A stretch of DNA of 64,000 nucleotides from Acarospora socialis (Eukaryota; Ascomycota; Lecanoromycetes; Acarosporales; Acarosporaceae): NCBI GenBank assembly GCA_025617375.2, contig JAMYGW020000007.1, positions 1 to 64,000 of the forward strand. The letters are read 5' to 3'. The position numbers and the translations under genes are program-made. Below are positions 38,129 through 49,300 of this stretch, piece after piece; position 1 is the first letter of the stretch; every line of letters starts with the position of its first letter. Below the pieces are notes generated by a model, which ran no database searches, had not been told where the DNA came from, and saw only the letters and a list, made by a program, of their open reading frames with translations.

Positions 38129-41100
38129 AACAGTATGCACTTTCTCTGAGAAGCTTCTTGTTAATCTGAGCTCATAATTTATTGAGAGATAAAAGAATAC
38201 TCATGTTATACTGCTGATTAACTGTTTATTTAATGAAATATACATTATTGACTTAATTATGATCAATGTGAATTGTAAAGATTATCTATTTACATGCTCT
38301 GTTACACAGACTATATGAGTAATGAGTAATCTCTGACATTAGTTTCAACTAAGACTATAAAAGCAGCTAGAACACTGCACTTCTCAACAATTCTTACACT
38401 TAAAAAAGAAATCAATTCATTGCTCTGAATTTATACAACTGTCTGTATGTTGAATTTGATTCTGATTTTGAAGAAATGAATTATTTTGTATTTGTTAGAA
38501 ACAAATCTAACTTCATATTGTGTGATTCAGCTTTCACATTCTCTATGAATTCTTTTCAGTTTGATGCAGTTAATTTCAGTGAACAGTCTGTATAAAAAAA
38601 TGTTGATATCATCAGCAAAGTTAATTGTCAAAATTCTCTCTTTTAATCAATTACATTGCTTCAGTAAATCTGCATTGTAGAATAAAAAGAGAATAAATGA
38701 TAAAGAGAAGTCTTGTAAAACTTCAGTCTTCATAGAGAAGCAGTTTGTCTTCTGATTTTATATAATCAATAAGATAGTTTGATTGTGAAAAAAGCTCTAA
38801 ACTCATTATATAACTCAATAAGATATTTATTTCTTCTGCAAGTTGTTTAAAAGCTGAGTTAAATTCACTGTATTAAAAACTTTTGTTATGTTCATTGACA
38901 GAAGAATGACAACATGCTTTTTACTGTTTCAAATTGTATAAATCTGATTTATCAATAGATTCAATGCAGTTTCTGTGAATTATTCTGTTTTATATTTCAT
39001 CTGACTTTTAAAAAAAAGATTGTTGTCTTCTGTGATCTACTTGATTTGTATAATCAACAGAGTTTTCATAATTTTTCTCACTGTATTTAACAGAGTAATT
39101 GATCTTCATAATTTAACTTCTTTGTAGAATTACTTTTCTGACTTATATAACACTATCATATAAGCTTTCTTATATCTTTCAAAAAGAAAGTCTAGCTTTT
39201 AGCTTGTATTAATGAGATTGACTATTGCTTGAGCAAACTTGAGTTTCATTACTTTAAAAAGACAGTATAAGATGTTGTCTGACTCTGAAGCATTGTAAAA
39301 TACTTTTGTACAAAGAATTACAGAAATTTTCTTGACATTAGTTGAGTCAGAGATGAATATAAATTGAATTAAAATTTTTAAATCAATAAATCTGTTTTTC
39401 TGTGAGAATCAGAGCACTTTGATATTCAAAATATTTTGAAAATTGATTGTCATCTTGAAATGAAATCTTTTTTTGAAGATCTCAGCTTTTTTATTCAGAG
39501 TGTGAACTTCTTTATGTGTTGTATAAATTGAAAAAACTGTTACTGCAGAATTTAAATCTTCTTTTTTCATTTTAATTAAGATTCAAAGTTCATTTCTGTC
39601 TGCTATCTTGCTGATTACATTGTAAAAGTGTATAATTTTTGCTTTTGTGATCAGATTTCTCTTAATCTTGTCTTTTATCTTGACTAACTTTCATACTTTT
39701 TCTGTACAAATCATTCTTACTTATTGTCTTGTTTTTCTTTCTTGTCTAACTGTCTCATCAATTATATCTGTTCATCAGACTTTTTCTTAGTTCAAGAATT
39801 TGTGCATAGAAACTGAGTTATTGATTAATGTCTCAATAAAGTTGACAAAATACTCTGTATATTGTATAATCTCAGTTTTTGTTAACAGATTTCAATTTGT
39901 CTGAAGATGTTGAGTTTCAGTCAGTATGATTTCTTGATTCATTTTCTTTCAGTATTTCATCTTACTTTAAATGATTTGTACAATCTTAAAATTAAAAATT
40001 ACTGAGATTAAAAGATGATCTGAGTTATAATTCATGTTCTTTTTAATAAAGCATTCTTTCAGCTAATCTGCAAAAGTCTAACTGATAAAGATTAAATCTA
40101 TTGTGCTGAAGATTCTCTGAGTATATTAAGTAGAGATTTTTGATGTGATCAATAGCAAAAAATTGTATGATGTGATCATTTCAGCAAGAACTTCTTTCAT
40201 ATTGTGAATGCTTAAGTTGAAGAGTTCACTTCACAGTGAATAGTGTAGATTGAAGTCTTTTAAAATTATGTGTTTGTTTTTTCTTTGTATAAGTGCTGAC
40301 AGAAGAGAAATAAAAAAAAAAATCAGTGTTTGTATAACTTTCTGAAGACTGCAAATAAATATTGTATATTCAAAGAGTTCTGCTGTTTATACAAAGACAA
40401 AATATATAAAAGTTGAAAGTGAAAAAGTTCACTGATCAGATACTGAAATCAAGTCTTTTGTTAATTAAAAAATAACTTTGTTATAAAATCAGATCATGCT
40501 GTAAGATAAAAGAAGTGATCTTAAAACTATAAAATGTTAATGTAAAAAATTTTTATCAGAATTTCTGAATTATCAGAATATTGTATAATCAGATTGTTTT
40601 GTCAGTCAGAAAAAGAATTATTATCTTGTTCTTGCTTTTCTACACATTATATTGCAGAATGAACAGCTTATTCATTAGCTTGTGACTGAGAAAGTATTTC
40701 TGTAATTATAAGATTTGTATAATTAGCTATCAGTGTCTTGAATGATTTTTTTCTTTTTCTTTTTAAAACTAAAAGAAAATCATCATCACTGACTATTGTG
40801 ACTGAACTTAAAAACTGAAAAGTAAAGCTGACATCTTCATGAAAGAATATTCTGAATGAAATGTTCAGTGAAACTCTGAGAGAAAGATTTTTGATTGAAA
40901 TCTGAAAGTGTGTGAGTCATATAAAATAGACTTGTCTTACTTTTTTCACTTTCTTTACTCTTTCTAAATAATGTCTGACTCATGCAAAGTGATCTTTGTT
41001 TTTTTTTCTGCATAATACACATCAGATCTTCAGAGAATTCTTTTTTTTGATGTAAGTCTCAGTTATGTGACTCAGTGCTGTACAAAAGTCATATTGTACA

Positions 41101-44100
41101 ATTTTTTTGCAGTGCTTAACTGTGTAATTCTTGTACTGCTAACATTTAAAGCATTAAGTGACAATGCAGTCTTCAGAGAAAATCTTGCAATCATAAAACT
41201 TAAAGTTAAGAAGAAGATTATTTTGCAGAAGATAGTTTGTTTATTTAGTTTTTGCTATTCTGATGTGAAGTGATTCAAAAAGATGTTTTTATACAATTGT
41301 CTTCTTGAATCATTCTATTCATAGAATTTTTACTTATTTTTTAAGTTGTGAGTTTTGCATATAAAGAATCTCTATTGTCTTGACTTGATTCTTATTGTTT
41401 ATAAAGATAATTTAAATTTCATAAATCATAATAATATACTTTCACTGCTTGATTCTGATGTTGAATTCAAAGACTTATATGATTTTTTCTTTCTTTTCTC
41501 ACATTATCTTGTTTTTTTTCTTCTCAAAGATGAAAATCACATCATCACTGAACAGATATCTTGCAGTCATCACTATTTCTGAGATTTCTATCTCTTTTTG
41601 TATTTCTTATATGATGTTCTGTTCTGTTCTTATTCTTAATATTTTTGTTTCTGTTTCTGATTTAATCATTATTTTTTGATATCTTCTTTAAAACACTGAT
41701 AGAACTTTTATTTTAAGACTCTTGAAACTGACTGCTGCTGTTGAGTATGTTTGTAAGAATGTAAAGACTTTGATGAGATCTTATACAATGCTTGTGAGTG
41801 TTACAGTCATACTCAGAAAAGTAAAACACAGACTGACTTGTATATAGAAAAAGTATTTAATAGATTGTCTGTCAAGACAGAAGTCACATGACATCTTAAT
41901 ATGTTTAATGATGAGTTTGATGAGTAAGCTTAATGAATTACATGAGCAAGTCAGCTTGACAAGCTTAACAGCAAGATTGACAAGCAGATTTAGTATATAG
42001 TCATGAGCATTTCTCTTATGTAAAGAATCATGTTCAACTTAAATAATAATCTAAGAATTAAAGATCAGAATCATTTCAGATCAGCTTTTATATCAATAAG
42101 TACAACTTTTAGTTCTTATACAAGAGAAATCTTCTGTGAGAATGTTACACTTTGAATACTCTTATAATATAAAAAATACAATGTTTAATATACAGAAAAA
42201 TGTCTCAATCTTGTTCTTAAGACAAGTTTAAGTGAACTTATCTTTATTATCTACTTCAGATAAAATGATGACACAATTAACAGTAATGTTAATTCAAGCT
42301 ATACAACTATCTCTGAGTGCATCTAAGATACAGATATTAAATATCTTTGATGAAAAATGAAAAATGAAAAAAGTTGTAAGTTTTTGTGATTAAGCTTAAT
42401 CTGTATATTGAATTCAATCAATTAAAGTTTCAGATTAATCAAGAGAAGATACTGTTTGTAACAATTTATTTAGTGAATGCAGTCTTCAATTGAGTTAATC
42501 TCAGACTGCATGAGTTTCTAAAAAAGAAGTATAAAGAATGCAACAATAATACAGAGTTCATGTTCAATGACTATAATCAGTTTAAAAAGAAACTGAAGAA
42601 AGTCTTTAAAGTGATTAACAAAAAAAGAGCAATAAAAAAACAGATTTATATTTATGACAGAGTGAATCAGCAGCAGTATATATCACAAAGTTTCAGTAAC
42701 TAACAGCACTTATTAGATAAAATAATGAAGCACTCATCTATCAGTACTATTGTGAATTGAGAAAGTTCATCAAAGACAAAATAGTTTAAGCAAAACAATC
42801 AGACAATCTTCAAAAAATAATTAATCTGAGTATTAACATTAACAGTCATCAATAAAAGCATCAGATGAAGCACAAAGAATATTAAATGTTATTTATGATA
42901 AAAGATCAAGAAGAAAGTTTCAGATCATGAATAAAGAAATATATTTTATTGATACAATATAGAGAAACAAATTCTATAAATCTCAATACAATTAAGAAGT
43001 GTCATCAGAAATCATAAAAAACTAAATGAACAGAGTCTGAACACTGAACAGAGTGATTTAATAAGTTTTAAACAATATTGTAAAGCAAAACACAAACATA
43101 TTATAACTGCAGAAAATCTAAACATCTTATTTAAAAGTGCAACAGATCTTGAATAAATAGAAAAGATATTGCAGCAATAATGATCAAAATGAAAGTGAAA
43201 AAACTAAATATAATACATGATATTCTGAGCTGAACAGTCTGTTATAATGATCTATGCTGAGTGCATATGAGCAATAAAGACAAAGTCAGATGATACTCAC
43301 AGAAGTTAAAAAAAAAGACAAAGACAGATATAATAAATCAATTTATAAGAAAGAAATAGTTATTCTTATCAAGAAAGAAGATCTTGATGCTGAGATTAAA
43401 GAAGTCAATACTTAAGAAATTAGATAGAAGAAAACTACAATAATAACATTTAACAAGCACTGAATTTGAATGTGAATCAGAAAGAAATTAATGAATAAAA
43501 AGTCAACATAAAATTGAAGACAACATATCAACACTCAGAGAATCAACACAGAGCATTAAAAAAAGAAAAGCTTCAGTTTAAGAAGCAAAAGCTTGAGTAA
43601 AAAATACAAGTTAAAAAATAAAAAGTGCAACACAAAAATGCAGAAAAACAAAAAATATATAATTAACTAGAGAAGCTGATGATAGCTGTTAAAGATGAAT
43701 GTCTTAACAGTAATGATACAATATTGTTTAAATTTCTTGTGTAAAAGACAAAAAGTTACAAAATCAAGATATACTTACTCAGAAAATATATCATGCAGAA
43801 TAAAAACAGATAAATCTTCAGTGAAGAATATATATTATCTGAATTTCTGCAAAGAGTAAAAGTCTTAAAGAGTCAGTTGCAGATAAAATATAATCAATAT
43901 AAATCTCAATTACACTCAGAAAGACACATTGAGCAGTACAGTTTAAAGTATGTAAATTTTATGATCAAAAGAAAACTCAGATGATTTCAAAAACTTTGAA
44001 GATGAGTTGAACAATTAAGAGAGTCAAAAAACAAAAAGCTTTCTCAACAAGACTAGAGAACAAAAAGCTAGTGACATTTTAAAGAAACAACAATGATCAT

Positions 44101-44510
44101 TGAATTTGAACTCAAATCATAATTAATAAACATCAAATTGATGTATTAATAAATTTCAGAGCAGACAGTAATGTTATGAACTGCAGAATTGTTAAGATGT
44201 TGAAGTTAAAGATATAATAAGTGTACTGTTCATTCAACATACAAATGATCAATAAAGTTATGAAAAGAATAGAGAAGAAAATTTGTGTGAAAGTCTCAAT
44301 TCTTAAAAATTTACAAGAGATAATATTTGACATTATAAAGTCAATAAGATACAACACAGTACTAGATATGTCTTGATTATGCAGAAGAAACTCAAAAACT
44401 GACTGAATTATAAAAGAAATATGTGCAGTTGAAAACACATATAAAATTCTCAAACAACTGAAAATGAGTTTATCAGAGTATAGATCATGAAATCATGAAA
44501 TACTGCTATT

Positions 44511-44831
44511 TGTTAAAAATATAACTCATGATTAGCATGACTAAAGTATGATGCTCACTTTTGACAGATTATAAGTCTGAGTTAGTGCAGTGATTAAACA
44601 CTTGCATAAAACAGTTCAAGATTCAAGTCTTGTATTTTGTCTATTGATCACTCAGAATGTGAAAAGTAAGTTTAAAGATTACAGATTCAACACATATTGC
44701 ATACACAAATTCTGTCTGCATAAAGCTGAGTCTCAGCAACATAAGTGCATTGTTGACAATCATGAGTTAGAAAGAGTGTTAGAATATAACTTATGATTAG
44801 CATGACTAAAGTGTGGTGCTCACTTTTGACA
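44511..44831 (+). mobile_element. 321 bp miniature terminal-repeat element with tRNA-like interior
   Basis: The unit is flanked by a perfect 5 bp TSD, CTATT (44506-44510 and 44832-44836). It has direct terminal repeats of 56 bp (44511-44566) and 55 bp (44777-44831), TGTTA...TTTTGACA. The 210 bp interior has no coding capacity of note. It begins with a tRNA-like part and ends in a purine-rich stretch (GAAAGAG-like) next to the right repeat, as expected of a polypurine tract. Other Gypsy copies lack the unit at this place, so it is an insertion. Size and structure match TRIM/SMART-type miniature LTR elements. It keeps a GG and is younger than its Gypsy host. Confidence 0.82.
44583..44630 (+). 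promoter_or_regulatory. tRNA-like pol III A and B boxes in the miniature element
   Basis: TAGTGCAGTGA at 44583-44593 fits the A-box consensus TRGYNNARNGG except the last base. GATTCAAGTCT at 44620-44630 fits the B box GGTTCRANNCY except the second base. Both deviations are GG-to-GA, the change typical of this desert. The 37 bp spacing is tRNA-like, and CAAGA/TCTTG can form a T-arm-like stem around the B box. I could not fold a full cloverleaf. Confidence 0.6.
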
Positions 44832-46335
44832 CTATTGAAAGAAAAACAATTTAAGTGAATGTCATTATACTCAATGAGCAAGAATCAACTCAAGAAAGTT
44901 AAAGCTTATCTTGATGAGAATCTCAAGAGAGAATTCATAAAATCATTAAAATCACTGACAAAATATCTGATTCTGTTTGTATCAAAAAAAAATGAGAAAA
45001 AATAACTATGTGTTAACTACAGACAACTCAACAAGATAACTTATAGAAATAGTTATTTTTTACTGTTAATAGAAAAACTACAAAATGAATTTGAAAAAGT
45101 CACATGATTCATGAGTTTAGATCTCAAGAAGATATACTATTAAGTCAGAATGAAAAAGAGCAAAAAATAAAAAACAACATTCTGAACACAATATGAACAT
45201 TATAAATATATTGTTATGTTGTTTGAGTTGAAAAATGTTTTCATCATCTTTTAAAGATTAATTAATGATACATTGAGAGAATATCTCAATGATTTTGTAA
45301 TCACATATCTTAATGATATTCTGATATATTCAGAGAATCTTGAAGAGTATTGAGAGTATGTGTACAAGATGTTAATAAGACTCAATGAGAGAGTTTTGTA
45401 CATGAAAAAGTCAAAAGCAGATTCAAAATCAAGAAAATTGAGTTTTTAAACTATGTAATTCAATCTGAACAGATTAAAAAGAATTTAAAAAAAACAGAAG
45501 CAGTCAGAAACTGATTAACATCAAAATGAATCAAGAAAGTACAAGTCTTTCTAAAATTTATAAAATACTATTGAAAATTTGTATCTGAATATGCAAGAAT
45601 TACAGAATCACTAATGTGTTTGACACATAAGAGTGAAGAATGACATTGAAGAAAAGATCAAAAAAATGCATTTTACACATTAAAAAGAAGTTTTAGTGAA
45701 ACAGTGCACTTAAAAATACTCAATTCAGCATGTAAAAAAGTACTGAAGATCAACACTTCAAATTTTGCAGTAAAAGTATGTTTATATCAGATTGAAGATG
45801 AACAACAAAAACTCATAGCATATTGATCTAGAAAACTGTCAGAACTCAAGAAAAAATATGAGATTCATGACAAGAAACTTCTTGCAATAGTGAAAGTACT
45901 ACAAGACTGAAGATTTTATCTTGCAAGAATAAACAAATCAATTTAGATCTACATAGATCATAAGAATCTGAGAAACTTTGTAACAACTAAACAACTCAAT
46001 CAATAACAGATTTGTTGAGTGAAGCAGTTAACAGACTATGAATTTCAAATTTATTACAAAAAGAATAATGAGAATAACAGAACAAATATCTTGAATAAAT
46101 AATCTGATCATGAAAATATACAGATGATACACATTAGAATTCTCAGCAAAGACAAGAATGAAATTCTTACAAAGAACTTAATAGCAATACATAAGATAGA
46201 GTAAACTTTCTTAATGAATAAAAAACTCATTAAAATATATCATTACAGCAGAACTGAAGAACATCTAAAGGTTAAACACACTGAGAATTTAGTGCAAAGA
46301 AGATGCAACATTAGTGATTTTAGAAATCAAATTAC

Positions 46336-49300
46336 TGTTAAGAAGTGTGATGTTCTAGCTGCTTTCATAGTCTTAGTTGAAACTAGTATTAAAAGTTACT
46401 CATTACTCATATAGTTTGTGTGACAGAGCATATGAATAAACAATCTTTACAATTTACATTAATCACAATTAAGTCAACAATGTATGTTTCACTAAATAGA
46501 CAGTTAGTCAGCAGTATAGTACAAGTATTCTTTTATTTCTCAATAAATTATGAGCTCAAGTTAGCAAGAAGCTTTTCAAAGAAAGTGCATACTATTTTAA
46601 TATTTTGACAGCTTGATACAGAAACTCAAAGATTGAGCAAAACAAATATTACTGATCATCAATACAAAGCTTTAAGATTGAATAAAATGACATTCTTGAC
46701 AGCTTAATATGAAATTAAAATAAGCACTCTCAGCTGTCAATATAAAACTTAAAAATTAAGCAAAATAACATTTTCAGCACTCAATACAGAGCTCTAAGAT
46801 TGAGTAAAACAAGATTTACTGACAACTTAATATGATACTCAATAATTAAGTAAATAAGTACACACACTTTTTCTTTCTCTTATTTACATTATCTTCTTCT
46901 GTACATCTTAATATTTTATTTTATTTATTTTTTATATTATGTGCTCACTATCATCAAAAGCTACATTATGAATTTCAATGACTCTTTCACAAAGCAACAA
47001 CTCATCTCAATTCTCAGTCACAAGAACTGCAATCAATGATTCACTTTCATGAGAAAATGACTGATAAATAAAAATCTGTAATACACTGTTGAGATTTCAG
47101 TGATTAATACTTTTATCAGTGACTTCTTCTTTTTACTCAGCAACTTTAATTTTGAAAGTCAGAAGTTTAACACAAAAATTCTGTACTGACTTATCATTTA
47201 TATCAGTGCAGATGATCAGAAATTCATTGCAGACAAAATTAATATAAAGAATATTTGAAATATTTTGAAGTTCAAATACAAGAAAAAGTTGTAGATTACT
47301 GAAAGACAATATTTAACAAAGTTTATTGAATACAGAATACTGACAAATGTATTCATCAATAAAATATAAATATATTTTAGCAAGCTGAACAAAAAAATTG
47401 CTGTAACTCAATCTGATATGACTGATCTATTTAAGTTTGAGCAACAATTTTAGACATTTCTTTAAGCATTATTTGAGAATTACATAGTGATCTGCAATGC
47501 AATCAACATCTAAAACATCTCAAATATTGAAAGAAGTTTGCAGAAACTTCAAGAGAAAAAAACACAACTAAAAATTACTGAGACTGTCTTGTGAACAGAT
47601 TAATACAAAGAGAAAAACTTGACACATTTATATCAGCATAATGTGAAATATCATTATTGAAGATCATCAAGCTTCAGCAACAATCATTCTTCTTAGTATA
47701 AATTAATTAAATGTTTTCTTTACTGTAATTCTCATTATATTTAAGACTGTAAATATCTTTCTGCTGCTTGCAAGAACATTAAGTTAAGAAAGTTATCTGT
47801 CTTAACTGTAATTAAGTTAATTAGAAAGTTAGACAAGTTGTTTGCAAATAATTCACATCATAAAGACAAAATAAAATTCAATCACAAAGACAGAAAGCAT
47901 AGAGCTTTTAATGCTAAAACTAAAAAAAATAATTATTCATTTTTATCTGAGTCTGATGCAGAGAAAGACAATGAGATTGTCACTCTGTTTAAAAAAACTG
48001 TTAATAAAATACTTAGTTCTGAATGAGTTGTAGATTCTGAATACTTTATATACATAATTAATTAATGTTAATTCTTCAGCAGTTCTTTGATATGCATACA
48101 GTGCTGAAGAATTAAAGTTGAAAGAAAACACTTATACTTTTATTACTGTGAAGTAACTGTGATGCAAGACAGATTTAAAAACTTTGTGAATTTGAGTTTA
48201 ACACTTTATGTGTTTAAACTAGAAGTTAATCTTTTATTAAAAAAGTAAATATACAAAATAAAATTGCAGAGAAGCTTTGATCAACATAGTTTTTATATGT
48301 GAGATAAATATGACAATGTTATGATAGAAGTGTCTGAGTGAGACAGTGTCTATATAGTCAAACACATTGCAAAAAAACTGAATAAGTTTGTTCTGTTATT
48401 TGTTATGCACATATTATTCAATTTAAAGATGACTCTTTTAGTCACAGTATCAGATGTGAATTCTCAGATATAAACTGATTTATTAAGCTCTGCTGACACT
48501 TCATTCTCTGCTGATATTTTATTTTTGAGTGAAAAAATTAAAATTTATAAGTTGTAACATCAACAGTTCATTCATCTTGACTCTGCAAAGCTTTACAATC
48601 TTTATAAAGTTATAATTTTTGAGAAGTCAATCTTCATTGCTGAAGACAAGAAAAATATATATGAAGTTTGTGTTATCATTAAATTTATTAATCAGTAAAA
48701 ACACACTATGAGTAAGCAGAAGATCAATATTCTTGTTTTGATTTTTATTGACATATCTAATTTTTTATCTCTATCATTTATTGAACATCAGTACTTTCTG
48801 AAGATTGTGAACAATTATTCTTGAAAGACATAAATAATACTGCTGAAACAACACAATAATGTTTTACAGAAATTATAAGAGTAATGACTAAAAATTGAGC
48901 TTCAAACTAATATGAAAGTGCTTACTATACAAAGTGACAATGTTACAGAGTTAAGATCAATTCTGAATGACTGATGCAGATTTTTTAACATTACACTGCA
49001 GTACACTGTGTTCTATATGTTTATTCAGAATGATATTGCTAAAAGAATCATCTATATCATTGAGAATTCAGTGTACATCATGATTAAAAAAACAGAACTT
49101 TCAATAAAGTTCTAAGTGAAGACAGTGTAAACAGATGTTTATTTTCACAATTAAACAGTAACTGATTTCTTAATCAATAATAGACAAACAATTCTGAAGA
49201 AGATCTTTACTAATGTATAATTATTCATTGATTACATTTATGTCTGAAATTGCAAATATTACTTCTATATTGATCTTAAGTTGTTGCTAAAGAGTAGACA

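Larger units (their letters stand above)
26716..38389 (-). mobile_element. Copia C: Ty1/Copia fossil split by Gypsy 3
   Basis: Minus-strand Ty1/Copia element with both LTRs: 3' LTR 26716-26922 and 5' LTR 38183-38389, each 207 bp. Parts from right to left: leader with tandem repeats, gag about 36650-37800, protease/integrase about 35880-36200 plus 28900-29650, reverse transcriptase about 27850-28350, RNase H about 26950-27700. Without the nested 110 bp piece and Gypsy 3 it is about 5.46 kb, like Copia D. The bases next to the LTRs (AGTAT and ATTCT) do not form a TSD. It lies in the LINE. Broken many times. Confidence 0.88.
20139..41798 (-). mobile_element. Tad1/I-like LINE, split by nested insertions
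   Basis: Non-LTR retrotransposon on the minus strand, in three visible pieces: 38390-41798, 26535-26715 and about 20139-20498. From 5' (right) to 3' (left) it has an ORF1 with Cys-rich knuckle remains (about 40780-41790), an apurinic endonuclease domain (about 39950-40650), and reverse transcriptase (about 38400-39700; PITLLNTVRKIMKTLL and ILFLFYNADLL-like motifs). It then has the C-terminal region typical of Tad1-type ORF2 (LRKTESSELIQF, then ETSQYVLLTC) and a 3' tail of (AAT)n. The C-terminal frame reads on in phase when Gypsy 2 and one TSD copy are left out, which proves the nesting. Many stops interrupt it. About 1 kb expected between reverse transcriptase and C-terminal region is missing at the Copia C site, and the 5' end is cut by Gypsy 4. 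Confidence 0.8.
41799..46335 (+). mobile_element. Gypsy 4: chromovirus fossil, 5' part
   Basis: Ty3/Gypsy element with a third LTR type, 41799-42149 (351 bp, starting TGTTACAGTCATACTC). It is followed by gag about 42200-43300 with zinc-knuckle remains near 43090-43150, protease about 44100-44400, reverse transcriptase about 44840-45480, RNase H about 45700-46050 and the start of integrase up to 46335, where Copia D begins. The remaining integrase, chromodomain and 3' LTR are not found beyond Copia D. A 321 bp miniature element is inserted at 44511. Broken, with dozens of interruptions. Confidence 0.88.

Noticed and set aside
41067-41679. Overlapping plus-strand frames of 68-76 codons
   Set aside because: They lie opposite the ORF1 region of the LINE and are hydrophobic only because of T-rich sequence.
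44567-44640. A functional tRNA gene
   Set aside because: A and B boxes are present but no complete cloverleaf or acceptor stem could be paired, and the sequence is inside an inserted unit with TSD.
46607-46855. CRISPR-like or minisatellite locus
   Set aside because: Repeats are degenerate, lack constant spacers and recur at the same place in three Copia leaders; they are part of the element.
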